Source: Paenibacillus mucilaginosus 3016
GTDB taxonomy: Bacteria; Bacillota; Bacilli; Paenibacillales; NBRC-103111
Direction of reading: 5' to 3'
DNA: 64,000 nt
NCBI RefSeq assembly: GCF_000250655.1
Contig: NC_016935.1
Location: 1,382,001 to 1,446,000, forward strand
Within the stretch, counting starts at the first letter, position 1. Each line of letters starts with the position of its first letter. The notes under the pieces were generated by a model that was not told where the DNA came from, ran no database searches, and was given only the letters and a program-made list of their open reading frames with translations. Positions 34,663 to 44,400 of the stretch are shown piece by piece. The position numbers and the translations under genes are program-made.

Positions 34663-34753
34663 TTAGAATGTTCTTCGTTACTGATTTTTTGCAACATCAG
34701 ACGCGTTTAGAAGCTTAGGAGGTGCCTCAAGGATCACTGTACCAAGGGTTGTC

Positions 34754-35033
34754 ATGCTTAAAGAGTTTTAGTTTTCTAACCTAAACTCGATGAAGGAGGA
34801 TGGCGAATATGCCTGCCATCACCTCAGTAGCACCCCGTGCCCTTTTTGGGAGACCCCAGCGCAGACGGGAGTGCTGGACCAGGGTTTATCCGTAAGACTC
34901 CATGAGTTAGCTCGTTTGTATGGGGAAAGGTGGTCGTGAGGACCTACGAAGAGCTTATGCTAACTGTCGATTTTGTGACTCGAGCCTTACCATCGCTGAA
35001 GTGGTGGCGGATCTGAAATCAGACGGAAAGTAA
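34754..35033 (+). pseudogene. Decayed copy of an unknown small gene family (copy 1)
   Basis: ATGCTTAAAGAG and CCTAAACTCGATGAAGGAGG-ATGGCGAATATGCC match 52694-52760. In the shared frame both read PK(L/F)DEGGWR(I/L)C, with mostly silent or conservative differences, so this was coding DNA. Copy 1 has indels early on. Further on, LHELARLYGERWS and, after a frameshift, EDLRRAYANCRFCDSSLTI... to stop TAA at 35031 look like the C-terminus of the same gene. I do not recognise the family. Confidence 0.4.
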
Positions 35034-35116
35034 AGATCACGCTAATGAAAAATGCAAGCTAATAAAACGAAAAAAACGAATTGGTTATCTAAGTAAGATA
35101 GAACTTCTCTTCATGA

Positions 35117-35195
35117 TGAACGGTAATGAAGCGCAATAACCAAGGAGTAGTGCGCCGCGGCCGCTGTTCCCTGGTTTTGTAAACAGGCAGGGTAA
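35117..35195 (+). repeat. Cassette-type dispersed repeat, copy C12 (degraded)
   Basis: GGTAATGAAGCGCAATAACCAAGGAGTAGTGC, then GCCGCGGCCGCTGTTCCCTGG and GTAAACAGGCAGGGTAACG. It lies about 80 bases downstream of the decayed unknown gene. Confidence 0.6.
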
Positions 35196-35248
35196 CGTAG
35201 ACTGCCCAAGGCTAGCTATACTAAATTCTATTCAAGGTCTATTTAAAA

Positions 35249-35284
35249 GGCACCTCAAGTTTCTAATGGGGTGACTTTTTTTTG
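35249..35284 (+). terminator. Probable intrinsic terminator
   Basis: GGCACCTC pairs with GGGGTG across a loop and is followed by nine T. From here to 35531 no other feature is seen. Confidence 0.45.
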
Positions 35285-35531
35285 TTACAGGAACATAGGA
35301 GTTTCCGTTGGCTTTGCGTCTGCGTCGATTCAAAATGTGTGCCCTGATTATACGGTAGACCGGAACAATGGCTTCTATTTACTGTCCACTTTGGTGAGCT
35401 TTTTTAGCAATGCAACTTAAAATGTTGTTATTTAAGCTTTCTATTTGTTATTTAAGAGGGGACAGCCTGCGGAATATAATGAAGAAGCCAACAACATCGT
35501 AACCGGTTACAGTGTCTTAGGAGGATCAAGA

Positions 35532-36584
35532 GTGACGACGATTTACGATATTGCCAAGAGAGCGGGTGTATCTTCCGCAACGGTGTCCCGGGTGATCAAC
35601 GAGCACAGGGATGTTAGTGAGAAAACAAGGCAGAATGTGAAAAGCATCATGGCTGAGCTCGATTTTCGGCCGAATGCGACAGCCAGGGGACTGGCGACCA
35701 AAAGCTCTCAGCTGATCGGCGTATTTTTACAGGATCATCTCCTGACAGGATTAAAGCATCCGTTTCTTCAGGACGTGCTGAGTAGCTTCGAGGTGGTGGC
35801 AGGCGAGAAGGGATATGACTTGCTTCTGTTTGCGAATTACAGTGCCGAAAGCATGGATAACTATGAGGCCAGAGCCAGGCGAAGAGATGTCGACGGCGTG
35901 CTGCTCTTCGGTATATCGAAGACGGATCCCAATGTGTCGGCGATCATTAAAAGTCAAATTCCCTGTATTTCGATCGACATGGATTTATATGGTCCACGCA
36001 CTGGATTTCTGACTTCCGATAATGTGGGGGGCGCCATTCTTGCCATTGATCATTTCGTGGAAAATGGTCACCGGGACATCGCCTTCTTTGCCGACATCTA
36101 TAACAGCAAGCCGGGGCTGGATCGCTTGATCGGTTATCAGCAGGCAATGAACAAGCATGGGTTGCCTTATCCGTCCGAATGGACCCTTCATTCCGATTTC
36201 AGCGAACAGGGAGGTTACGAGGCGGCACAGCGCCTTCTCAGCCTGGAGAAGCTGCCATCCGCTCTCTTCTGCGCATCGGATACCATGGCTCTTGGCGCCA
36301 TGGAGGCGCTCTCTATGGCCGCGCTTGTCGTTGGACAGGATATCTCGATTATCGGATTTGACGACATTGCCATACTGAAGTACCTGAGACCTGGGCTAAC
36401 CACAATCCGCCAGAACCGGGAAGAAATCGGAAGGAGGGCGGCGCAGGCTCTATTTGACATGATGGATTGCGCGCAGTCGCACCCGCCGATCCTGACTATC
36501 CCGACTGAACTGGTTATACGGGAAAGCGTCGCCTGTCTGATTCCTTCGTCGAAACCGGTTACGGAAATATCATCAAATTTATGA
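35532..36584 (+). CDS. LacI-family transcriptional regulator
   Basis: 350 residues. The DNA-binding head TTIYDIAKRAGVSSATVSRVINEHRDVSEKTRQ is canonical, followed by the hinge and a periplasmic-binding-protein-like effector domain ending ELVIRESV. It probably represses the following ABC transporter and glucosidase genes until a beta-glucan oligosaccharide binds. GTG 35532 is chosen because AGGAGG lies 8 bases before it; the frame is open further upstream to 35445 but without homology. Its TGA overlaps an ATG of the next gene (ATGA). Confidence 0.93.
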   Translation: MTTIYDIAKRAGVSSATVSRVINEHRDVSEKTRQNVKSIMAELDFRPNATARGLATKSSQLIGVFLQDHLLTGLKHPFLQDVLSSFEVVAGEKGYDLLLFANYSAESMDNYEARARRRDVDGVLLFGISKTDPNVSAIIKSQIPCISIDMDLYGPRTGFLTSDNVGGAILAIDHFVENGHRDIAFFADIYNSKPGLDRLIGYQQAMNKHGLPYPSEWTLHSDFSEQGGYEAAQRLLSLEKLPSALFCASDTMALGAMEALSMAALVVGQDISIIGFDDIAILKYLRPGLTTIRQNREEIGRRAAQALFDMMDCAQSHPPILTIPTELVIRESVACLIPSSKPVTEISSNL

Positions 36585-36604
36585 ACATACAGGGGGAGTT
36601 TTTC

Positions 36605-37978
36605 TTGAAAAAAGCACCGACTTCCGTATTGGCAGCAATGGTAACAGCATCCATGGTGTTCGCGGGTTGTTCCTCGAGCACGCCTGCTTCAGACACCGGA
36701 CCGGCAGCTGCAGAGCAAAACGGCAAAGACAAGCCGGTTACTCTGAATGCCTGGATCATGCCGAACAGTCCGAAGCCCGATCAGGATTTTTTGACAACAT
36801 TGAAGCCTTACTTGGACCAGAATAAACACGTGACCCTGAAAGTAACGGTGTTGGATTGGGGCTCGGCATGGACCAAAATAACGACAGCCGCAACCAGCGG
36901 GGAGGGTCCCGACCTGCTTCAGCTGGGCACATCCTGGGTTCCGGCGATCGCTTCAATGAATGGGATAGAAGACATTACCGGCAGGGTGAAGGAGATCGGC
37001 GGCGAAGAGGCCTATCTGCCAGCAAGCTGGAAGACAACCAAGATTGAAGGCAGCGACAAAATATATGGTGTTCCCTGGTTTGTGGATGCACGTGCGATTT
37101 TCTACCGCACGGACGCTTTTAAGAAGGCGGGAGTCGATCCGGCAACGGCATTCGAAACGTGGGATTCATTCAGGGAAGCGTTAAAGAAAGTGAACGGAGT
37201 TCAAATCGGGGATCAGAAGATGAGCGCCCTGGGCATACCGGGCAAGAATGATTGGAATGTGCCGCATAACCTGTTCCCGTGGATTTGGGGCGCTGGTGGC
37301 ACCGTGCTGACCATGGACAATAAGGCAGCCGCTTTCAATGACGAGAAGGCCTTGGAAGGCATCCTGTATTACACAGGCCTTGTGCAGGATGGCTTAGTGG
37401 ATAAGACATCCCTGGAGAAAAACTCGGCCCAAGTGGAATCGGACTTTGCCGACGGAAGATCAGCGGTTCTTTTTGCAGGTCCTTGGATGGTGAAAAACTT
37501 TACCACGCCGACGGATGCCGGCGGGATGGCCGAGAAGCTGGCAGCCCAAAACTATGGCGTAGCCCCGCTGCCTGCCGGTCCGAAGGAGAGAGCAACCTTC
37601 ATTGGAGGAAGCAATTTGACGGTGTTTAAAGGTTCCAAGAACAAGGATGCCGCCTGGGATGTCATCCAATTCCTCTCTACCGACGAGGCTCAATTGTCTT
37701 ACGCCAAGCTGACCGGGTTCTTGCCTGCCAAGGCCAAAGTAATTCAATCGGAGGAGCTTACCAAGGACCCGGGATTTGCCTCTTTCGCCGAAGCGGCCAA
37801 ATACGGCAAATCCTACCCGTCGATTCCACAGTGGGGTCCCATGGAAACGGCCCTTGTCAAGTATTTCGGCAATATTTGGGATATCGTGGCTGGTGTGAAA
37901 GGTACGTACAGCAAGGAAGCGGTGAAACAGCAGCTTGACGATGCCGCCCGCGAAGTGAACGGAATTCTCAACCAGTAA
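36605..37978 (+). CDS. ABC sugar-binding lipoprotein (CUT1 family 1)
   Basis: 457 residues from TTG 36605, chosen because GGGGGAG lies 7 bases upstream and the product starts with a proper signal peptide (KKAPTSVLAAMVTASMVF, lipobox AGC). A start at ATG 36581, overlapping the LacI stop, is the alternative. The mature protein has the family 1 fold with GEGPDLLQLGTSWVPA and a C-terminal helix set EAVKQQLDDAAREVN. It is the binding component for the permeases that follow. Neighbouring GH1 and GH16 genes suggest beta-glucan oligosaccharides or cellobiose-like sugars as ligand. Confidence 0.92.
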   Translation: MKKAPTSVLAAMVTASMVFAGCSSSTPASDTGPAAAEQNGKDKPVTLNAWIMPNSPKPDQDFLTTLKPYLDQNKHVTLKVTVLDWGSAWTKITTAATSGEGPDLLQLGTSWVPAIASMNGIEDITGRVKEIGGEEAYLPASWKTTKIEGSDKIYGVPWFVDARAIFYRTDAFKKAGVDPATAFETWDSFREALKKVNGVQIGDQKMSALGIPGKNDWNVPHNLFPWIWGAGGTVLTMDNKAAAFNDEKALEGILYYTGLVQDGLVDKTSLEKNSAQVESDFADGRSAVLFAGPWMVKNFTTPTDAGGMAEKLAAQNYGVAPLPAGPKERATFIGGSNLTVFKGSKNKDAAWDVIQFLSTDEAQLSYAKLTGFLPAKAKVIQSEELTKDPGFASFAEAAKYGKSYPSIPQWGPMETALVKYFGNIWDIVAGVKGTYSKEAVKQQLDDAAREVNGILNQ

Positions 37979-38058
37979 TCCGCTTGGTACAGACAATGGA
38001 GTAGTGTGCCGTCTGGCGTAATACCTGATGGCACACTCATCGAAGAAGGAGATATGTT

Positions 38059-39027
38059 ATGCAGCCTGCAACCGGTTCTTCAGGAGATGATAACCAGAAA
38101 TTTGCGATCATTCTCCATGATTTCAGAAAAAATCGATTCGCCTACGCCTTGGTCCTGCCGACGATTCTCTTTATGTTGGCTGTACATTTATGGCCTATGC
38201 TGCAGGGGATCTGGATGTCTCTGCTCAAGCTCAACCAGTTTACGCTTAACCAATATTTGAAAGCGCCGTTCGTCGGTATGCATAACTATACGGAGCTGCT
38301 CTTTAATACGAGCAATCCGGTTCGTCAGGGAATGCAGTATGCTCTCCGGAATACGGCGATTTACACGGTCGTCGTCACGATCGCTGTGATGGCCTGCGGA
38401 CTTGGGACGGCGATGCTGATGAACCGCGCGTTTCCGGGAAGAGCGATTGCGCGAACCGCTCTGCTGCTGCCTTGGGTGGTTCCCTCCTATGTGGTCGGTA
38501 TCCTATGGGGATTTATGTGGCAGAAAGAAGGGATTATCAATTATGTTCTGGTGGATGTGCTGCATCTGCTGGATGACAAGCCATTCTGGTTGATCGGATC
38601 CAACACGTTATGGGCCATTATCATTCCGACCGTATGGCGCAGTTGGCCGTTTCTGATGATCGTCTTCCTGGCCGGTCTGCAGACGATATCCGATGAGCTC
38701 TACGAAGCGGCAGAGATCGACGGAGCGAACAAGTTCAGGCAGTTTATGAGCATTACCCTGCCTTTGCTGAAACCGATCATCGCCGTTCAGCTCTTGTTCC
38801 AAATCATTTACAATGTGTATTCCTATAACATTGTAGCCATGATGTTCGGCAACGGTTCAGGTTACCCCGGAGAGTGGGGCGATCTGGTGATGACGGCGAT
38901 GACCCGCCAGACTTTCGGGTACTGGGCCTTCGGAAGCGGTTCCGCCGCCTCGTTCATGCTGATGCTTATTATGTTTGTCATTGTCGGCATCTGGTATCGA
39001 GTCTTCAGATCGGAGTTGAATACATAA
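38059..39027 (+). CDS. ABC sugar permease, MalF/UgpA type
   Basis: 322 residues, six predicted helices, EAA loop EAAEIDGANKFRQFMSITLP. The start MQPATGSSGDDNQKF follows AAGGAG. It pairs with the next gene product, whose start codon overlaps its stop by one base (TAATG), showing translational coupling. Confidence 0.93.
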   Translation: MQPATGSSGDDNQKFAIILHDFRKNRFAYALVLPTILFMLAVHLWPMLQGIWMSLLKLNQFTLNQYLKAPFVGMHNYTELLFNTSNPVRQGMQYALRNTAIYTVVVTIAVMACGLGTAMLMNRAFPGRAIARTALLLPWVVPSYVVGILWGFMWQKEGIINYVLVDVLHLLDDKPFWLIGSNTLWAIIIPTVWRSWPFLMIVFLAGLQTISDELYEAAEIDGANKFRQFMSITLPLLKPIIAVQLLFQIIYNVYSYNIVAMMFGNGSGYPGEWGDLVMTAMTRQTFGYWAFGSGSAASFMLMLIMFVIVGIWYRVFRSELNT

Positions 39028-39884
39028 TGAGCAAGCAGCAATCCCGTTTTATTCTGAACGGTTCTTTGACCACATTCACCTGGATAATCGTGCTGTTCAC
39101 CATTTTCCCTATTTTTTATATGGTCTTTGCTTCCCTGCATTCGAATGAGGACATTCTCCGGGGAATTACAAGCTTTAAGCTCGTGGACCCCAAGTGGGAG
39201 AATTACCGGGATATGTGGATTAACATTGATTTCTTCAACTTTTTCAAAAACAGCCTCATTATCTGTACGGTCACGATGCTGCTCGCCAGCTCCTTCGCCG
39301 TGATGGCTGGCTATGCGCTTGCCAAATACCGGTTTTTCGGATCCAAAACACTTGAAATGGGTATTATCTCGACGCAGATGATTCCAGGCATTATGTTCCT
39401 GCTCCCGATCTACCTCATGTTCCTGGGATTGAAAGAAGTACTCGGCATTCCTATGATCAATACCTATTGGGGTATGATTCTTGTCTACACAGCTTTCTAT
39501 ACACCGATGAGTATTTGGATTATGCGAAGCTTCTTCGTAGCAATCCCGAACGATCTGGAGGAATCGGCACTGATTGACGGCTGTACCCGGTTCCAGGCCT
39601 TCGTGAAGGTGATTCTGCCCTTGTCGGTTCCCGGCATGATTGCCACCTGCATCTATATCTTCCTTACCGCTTGGGATGAGCTGCTGTTTGCTTGGGTTCT
39701 TACGACAAGTCCGGACGTACAAACGATTCCCGTGGGTATCCGGCTGTTCGTCGGACAATATCAGAATCGATATGATCTGCTGATGTCGGCGGCTACCGTA
39801 GTGACTATTCCGGTCATCATCACGTTCTTTTTGACACAGAAATATTTCATTCGGGGTATGACGGCAGGTGCGGTCAAGGGGTAG
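39027..39884 (+). CDS. ABC sugar permease, MalG/UgpE type
   Basis: 285 residues, six predicted helices, EAA loop ESALIDGCTRFQAFVKVILP and the characteristic end QKYFIRGMTAGAVKG. It is the CUT1 partner of the previous protein. The ATPase is not in the window. Confidence 0.93.
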   Translation: MSKQQSRFILNGSLTTFTWIIVLFTIFPIFYMVFASLHSNEDILRGITSFKLVDPKWENYRDMWINIDFFNFFKNSLIICTVTMLLASSFAVMAGYALAKYRFFGSKTLEMGIISTQMIPGIMFLLPIYLMFLGLKEVLGIPMINTYWGMILVYTAFYTPMSIWIMRSFFVAIPNDLEESALIDGCTRFQAFVKVILPLSVPGMIATCIYIFLTAWDELLFAWVLTTSPDVQTIPVGIRLFVGQYQNRYDLLMSAATVVTIPVIITFFLTQKYFIRGMTAGAVKG

Positions 39885-39933
39885 TGAACCCTTGAGCGAG
39901 CCTTATACAATTCCAAAAGTGAGGTTGACAGAC

Positions 39934-41280
39934 ATGAACAATAAGCTATTTCCTTCTGACTTTACGTGGGGGACGGCTACGGCAGCGTATCAAATCGAAG
40001 GTGCGGGAAGCGAGGATGGGCGAACGCCCTGCATATGGGACATGTTTGCGGCAATTCCGGGAAAGGTACACGGGGGGCATAACGGAAGTGTGGCGTGCGA
40101 CCATTACCACCGCTATCCAGAGGATATTTCCTTGATGGGTGAGCTTGGTTTCCAGTCGTACCGGTTCTCCGTAGCCTGGCCCCGTATATTCCCGGAGAAG
40201 GGGAAGCTGGGTGAGAAGGGTATCGACTTCTATCTGCGTCTGCTGGAGCAGCTGCACAAGCATAACATCAAGCCGTCGGTGACGATGTATCATTGGGATC
40301 TCCCGTTGTGGCTGTATGAACAGGGGGGATGGCTCAGCCGGGACACGGTAGCGCATTTTGAAGAATATGCCGACACCTTATACCGAAGGCTCGGAGACGC
40401 CGTACCGATGTGGATCACTCATAACGAGCCTTGGTGCGCCGCATTCCTGGGCTACGGCATGGGCGTGCATGCCCCTGGGCATGAGGATTGGAATGAAGCG
40501 TTAACGGCTGCCCACCATCTTCTGCTGTCCCACGGCAGAGCGGTACAGGCTTACCGTGCAGCAGGTCTTCAAGGGCAGATCGGCATCACACTCAATCTGA
40601 GCCACGTCGATGCAGCTTCTCCATCGGAAGAGGATCAAAGGGCAGCTCAAGTCGCCGACGGGTTCACGAATCGCTGGTTCCTGGATCCCGTGTTTCGCGG
40701 TAGCTATCCAGAAGACATGATGTCCCGTTTTGCTGACCTAGGCGTTACCTATGAATTCATAAAACCGGGTGATTTCACGACGATTTCCACACCCAATGAC
40801 TTTGTGGGAATCAATTACTATACCCGCCAATTGATTCGTGCCAATCCGGAGGATAGAGCTTTCGGTTTGGCTCACGTTAAAGGAGAGAATCCGCACACAG
40901 ATATGGATTGGGAGGTATACCCCGACGGGCTGTATCATCTGTTGCGGAAGGTATCCCGCGAATACACCGAACTGCCGATTTATATCACGGAGAACGGAGC
41001 CGCTTATGCCGATGAGCTCTGCGACGGCTCGGTGAACGACGGGGAGCGGGTAGAGTATTACCATCGGCATTTGGAGGCTGCACACCGGTTTATTTTGGAG
41101 GGCGGACCGCTGAAAGGATATTACTGCTGGTCGTTCATGGATAATTACGAGTGGGCTTACGGATACTCCAAGCGGTTCGGCATTGTTCATGTGGATTATG
41201 AGACCCAGATCCGGACGCCCAAGCAAAGCGCGTTATGGTTTAAGGAGCTCATCCATTCCAATGCTCTGCCAGCAAGATGA
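39934..41280 (+). CDS. GH1 beta-glucosidase (or 6-phospho-beta-glucosidase-like)
   Basis: 448 residues, the standard GH1 TIM barrel. Opening FTWGTATAAYQIEG, acid/base Glu165 in THNEPW, nucleophile Glu353 in ITENG, and the closing YCWSFMDNYEWAYGYSKRFG. No signal peptide, so it acts in the cytoplasm on oligosaccharides brought in by the ABC system. ABC import leaves the sugar unphosphorylated, which favours a beta-glucosidase over the phospho-type. ATG 39934 follows GTGAGG; it is 50 bases after the permease and likely co-transcribed. Confidence 0.95.
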   Translation: MNNKLFPSDFTWGTATAAYQIEGAGSEDGRTPCIWDMFAAIPGKVHGGHNGSVACDHYHRYPEDISLMGELGFQSYRFSVAWPRIFPEKGKLGEKGIDFYLRLLEQLHKHNIKPSVTMYHWDLPLWLYEQGGWLSRDTVAHFEEYADTLYRRLGDAVPMWITHNEPWCAAFLGYGMGVHAPGHEDWNEALTAAHHLLLSHGRAVQAYRAAGLQGQIGITLNLSHVDAASPSEEDQRAAQVADGFTNRWFLDPVFRGSYPEDMMSRFADLGVTYEFIKPGDFTTISTPNDFVGINYYTRQLIRANPEDRAFGLAHVKGENPHTDMDWEVYPDGLYHLLRKVSREYTELPIYITENGAAYADELCDGSVNDGERVEYYHRHLEAAHRFILEGGPLKGYYCWSFMDNYEWAYGYSKRFGIVHVDYETQIRTPKQSALWFKELIHSNALPAR

Positions 41281-41473
41281 GCATCACTGAGAACGGTCGT
41301 CAGGAAGCACCGGCATCCGTGACCGGGTAAGCGCCTTAAGGATGCATAAGGAACGAGGTGGATGGCGGGCTTAGGGTCCTCCGCAAGGTACAAGCGGTAT
41401 CCGGTGCCTGCCTCGGCCGCTTAGGCGCATATTCATCAGGAGCAGGACGTTCATACATAAGGAGTTGGATACG

Positions 41474-44400
41474 ATGAAAATGAGGAAAGCACTGGTTATT
41501 GGACTGTCGGTTTTGACCTTATGGGGACAAGCGGCAGGCGGTATTCTTGCGAACCCACCGGTTCCAGGCAGTCATGAGGCGGAATTGTTGGATTTGAGTC
41601 AGCATTGGTCGGCAGCCGAAGTGGTCAAGTGGGTCGATGCTAAGGTGCTTGAAGGGTATCCAGATGGAACCTTTCGGCCAGACGCGCCTATCACGAGGGC
41701 GGAATTCGTGTCCGTGCTCCAAAGACTGTTCGGATTCCGTATAAGTGCATCCGGCGGACAGGCAGCCTTCACTGATATCGAAGCGGACGCTTGGTACAAG
41801 GAGACGGTCACTGCAGCGCTGCGGCAAGGATACGTATCGGGGTACCCGGACAACACCTTCCGGCCGAATGCGCCGATTACCCGAGAGGAGGCCGCCGTTC
41901 TTGCCGCCAGGATGTTCAGGCTGGAAGCAAGGCATGATGGGGAGGGGACGATGCTCCCGTATCCGGATGCAGACCGGATCAGCGGATTTGCTCGCAATGC
42001 GGCGGAAGCCATGCTGGCGGAAGGCTCAATCACAGGCTATCCGGACGGGACCTTCCGGCCTCAAGAGCCCATTACGCGTGCCGAAACCGTAAGTCTTCTT
42101 AAGCGTCTAACCGGGGAGGTATTCCATAAGCAGGGCACATACGGCAAAGCGGAAAGCATGCCGAACGCCATCGTGAATGCGCCAGGCATCAAGCTCTCGG
42201 ACGCAGCGATTGCCGGACGGTTATATTTGACCGAAGGTCTTGGCGGCGGAGACGTGGTCCTGGAGCGCGTTCAAGTGAAAGGGGTTACACATATAGGTGG
42301 AGGGGGCAGCGTGCAGCTGACTGATTCCACTTTTGGTACCGTAGTAATCAAAAAGCAGGAGCAAGAAATCCGTGTAACTGCGGCAGGTACTACGACTGTA
42401 GAGAGGTTGGAGGTGCGGTCGGAAGCGCTTGTAGAGGCCGTTTCTTCAGGCATGAAGGATGTGCTCATACATACCGAAGGGCCGAATGACACGGTTACAC
42501 TGTCCGGCAGCTTCGGACGTGTAGAAGTCGCGTCGGCTGACAGCCATGTCGTGGTGACGGCCGGATCGACCATCGGCGAACTGCATATTCTTGAGGGCGC
42601 GAAAGGGACGAAAGTGGAGTCCGCAGGAGCGCTCCGAAGCTTGTTGGTCGACGCTGATGGCGTATCACTAAACGGGAAGATGATCGCCAAAGGCGCATCA
42701 TGGAAGGATGTGAAGCCACAAGGCGGGAACAACAGCCCTGGAAGCGGAGGCAGCGATCCCGGTGATGGCGATGATGGCAGCGGCGGAGGCAGCGAGCCGG
42801 GAGAAGGCGACGATGACAGCGGCGGAGGCAGCGATCCCGGAGGCGGCAACGATGACAGCGGCGGGGGCAGTGATCCCGGTGACGGCGATGATGACAGTGA
42901 TCAGGGACTCGCCTACACGGTGCAGGCGGGTAAGCTTCACGGAACCACCCGGATCGACGCGCTTGCGGGTGAGGGCCGTCACCTTGCCGTCAAGGTAAGC
43001 CATGAAGTCTTACCCCAGCCGGCAGCGGGAGACAAGGCACCTGCGGACCGGACGGTGCATAACCCTTATGTGCCCGGCTCGGACATTAGCGGTGTCGACG
43101 CGGTAACCAATAAATATATTGGGCTGTATGAATTGGATTCGAACCAGAGGGTGATGGGATACCGGCTCATCGAACTGGGGGCTGATCAGATCGCTGCTGA
43201 AGCATGGAAGCTCAGGTGGGCGGATGAATTCGACCAGCCGGGCATAGATCCCGCCAAGTGGAACTTCATCGAGGGCGGCGGCGGGTACGGGAATAATGAG
43301 CTTCAGAACTACACGAACCGTCCCGAGAACGCACGCGTGGAGGACGGCAGCCTGGTGATTGAAGCCCGCGAGGAATCCTTCGGAGGGAGCCCATACACCT
43401 CTTCCAAGCTCACATCCCAAGGAAAAGGCGAATGGACGTATGGCCGATATGAGATCCGCGCCAAGCTGCCGGCAGGGCAGGGTATCTGGCCTGCGATCTG
43501 GATGATGCCGGCGGATGAGACCCTCTATGGCCCTTGGCCGTCGTCAGGCGAGATCGATATCATGGAGCTGCTCGGGCATCGGCCGGGCCAAATCTTCGGA
43601 ACGCTTCACTACGGCAAGCCTAAAGAGGAAACCCAGGCTTCGTACATCTTGCCCGGAAATAAAGGCTTTGATGACGACTATCATGTATTCGCCATCGAAT
43701 GGGAGCCGGGCGAGATCCGGCATTATGTAGACGGTATCCTCTACAGCAGGATGAACGACTGGTTCTCCCACAATAGCAATGAGGCGGCAGCGTATACGTA
43801 TCCTGCACCCTTCGACCGCGACTTCTATATGCAGTTGAATCTGGCCGTCGGTGGGAACTGGCCCGGGAATCCGGATGCGACCACAACATTCCCGCAGCGG
43901 ATGCTCGTCGATTATGTAAGAGTATATGAGCTCGATGGGATGTATCGCAGTGCGGGAACTCGCCCGAAGCATGAGGTGGTGCTGCGGGAGCCTGCTGCGG
44001 ATGGAAACTATATAATAAATGGCCGTTTCGAGAACGGATTGGATGCATGGCAGTTCCAGCCGTTTGCCCCGCCGGCAGACCTGTTCGGCGGCACCGGAGA
44101 CGTAGCGGTGGATCAGGGTGCAGCCAGAATCACGATCGGTCAGGAAGGCAGCCAAACCTATGCGGTTCAATTCGTTCAGCCGCAAATTCCTTTGGAGAAG
44201 GGGGCGTCTTACCGGCTGACTTTCGATGCCAGATCAGACGGGGAACGCACCATGGTGACAGGCATTTCGGGACCCGAGCGGAGCTACACAAGGTATTTGG
44301 ACGATCAGAGCGTCGTGCTGAACTCCGAGCTTCAGCGTTATACGTATGATTTCGAGATGAAAGCAGAGACTGACGGCAGCGCGCGTCTGGAATTCAACCT

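Noticed and set aside
41281..41473. Riboswitch before the SLH-GH16 gene
   Set aside because: The GC-rich gap has some dyad potential, but no known riboswitch core could be matched.
43544..44185. Minus-strand frames opposite the GH16 gene
   Set aside because: They are antisense shadows of a strongly supported gene.
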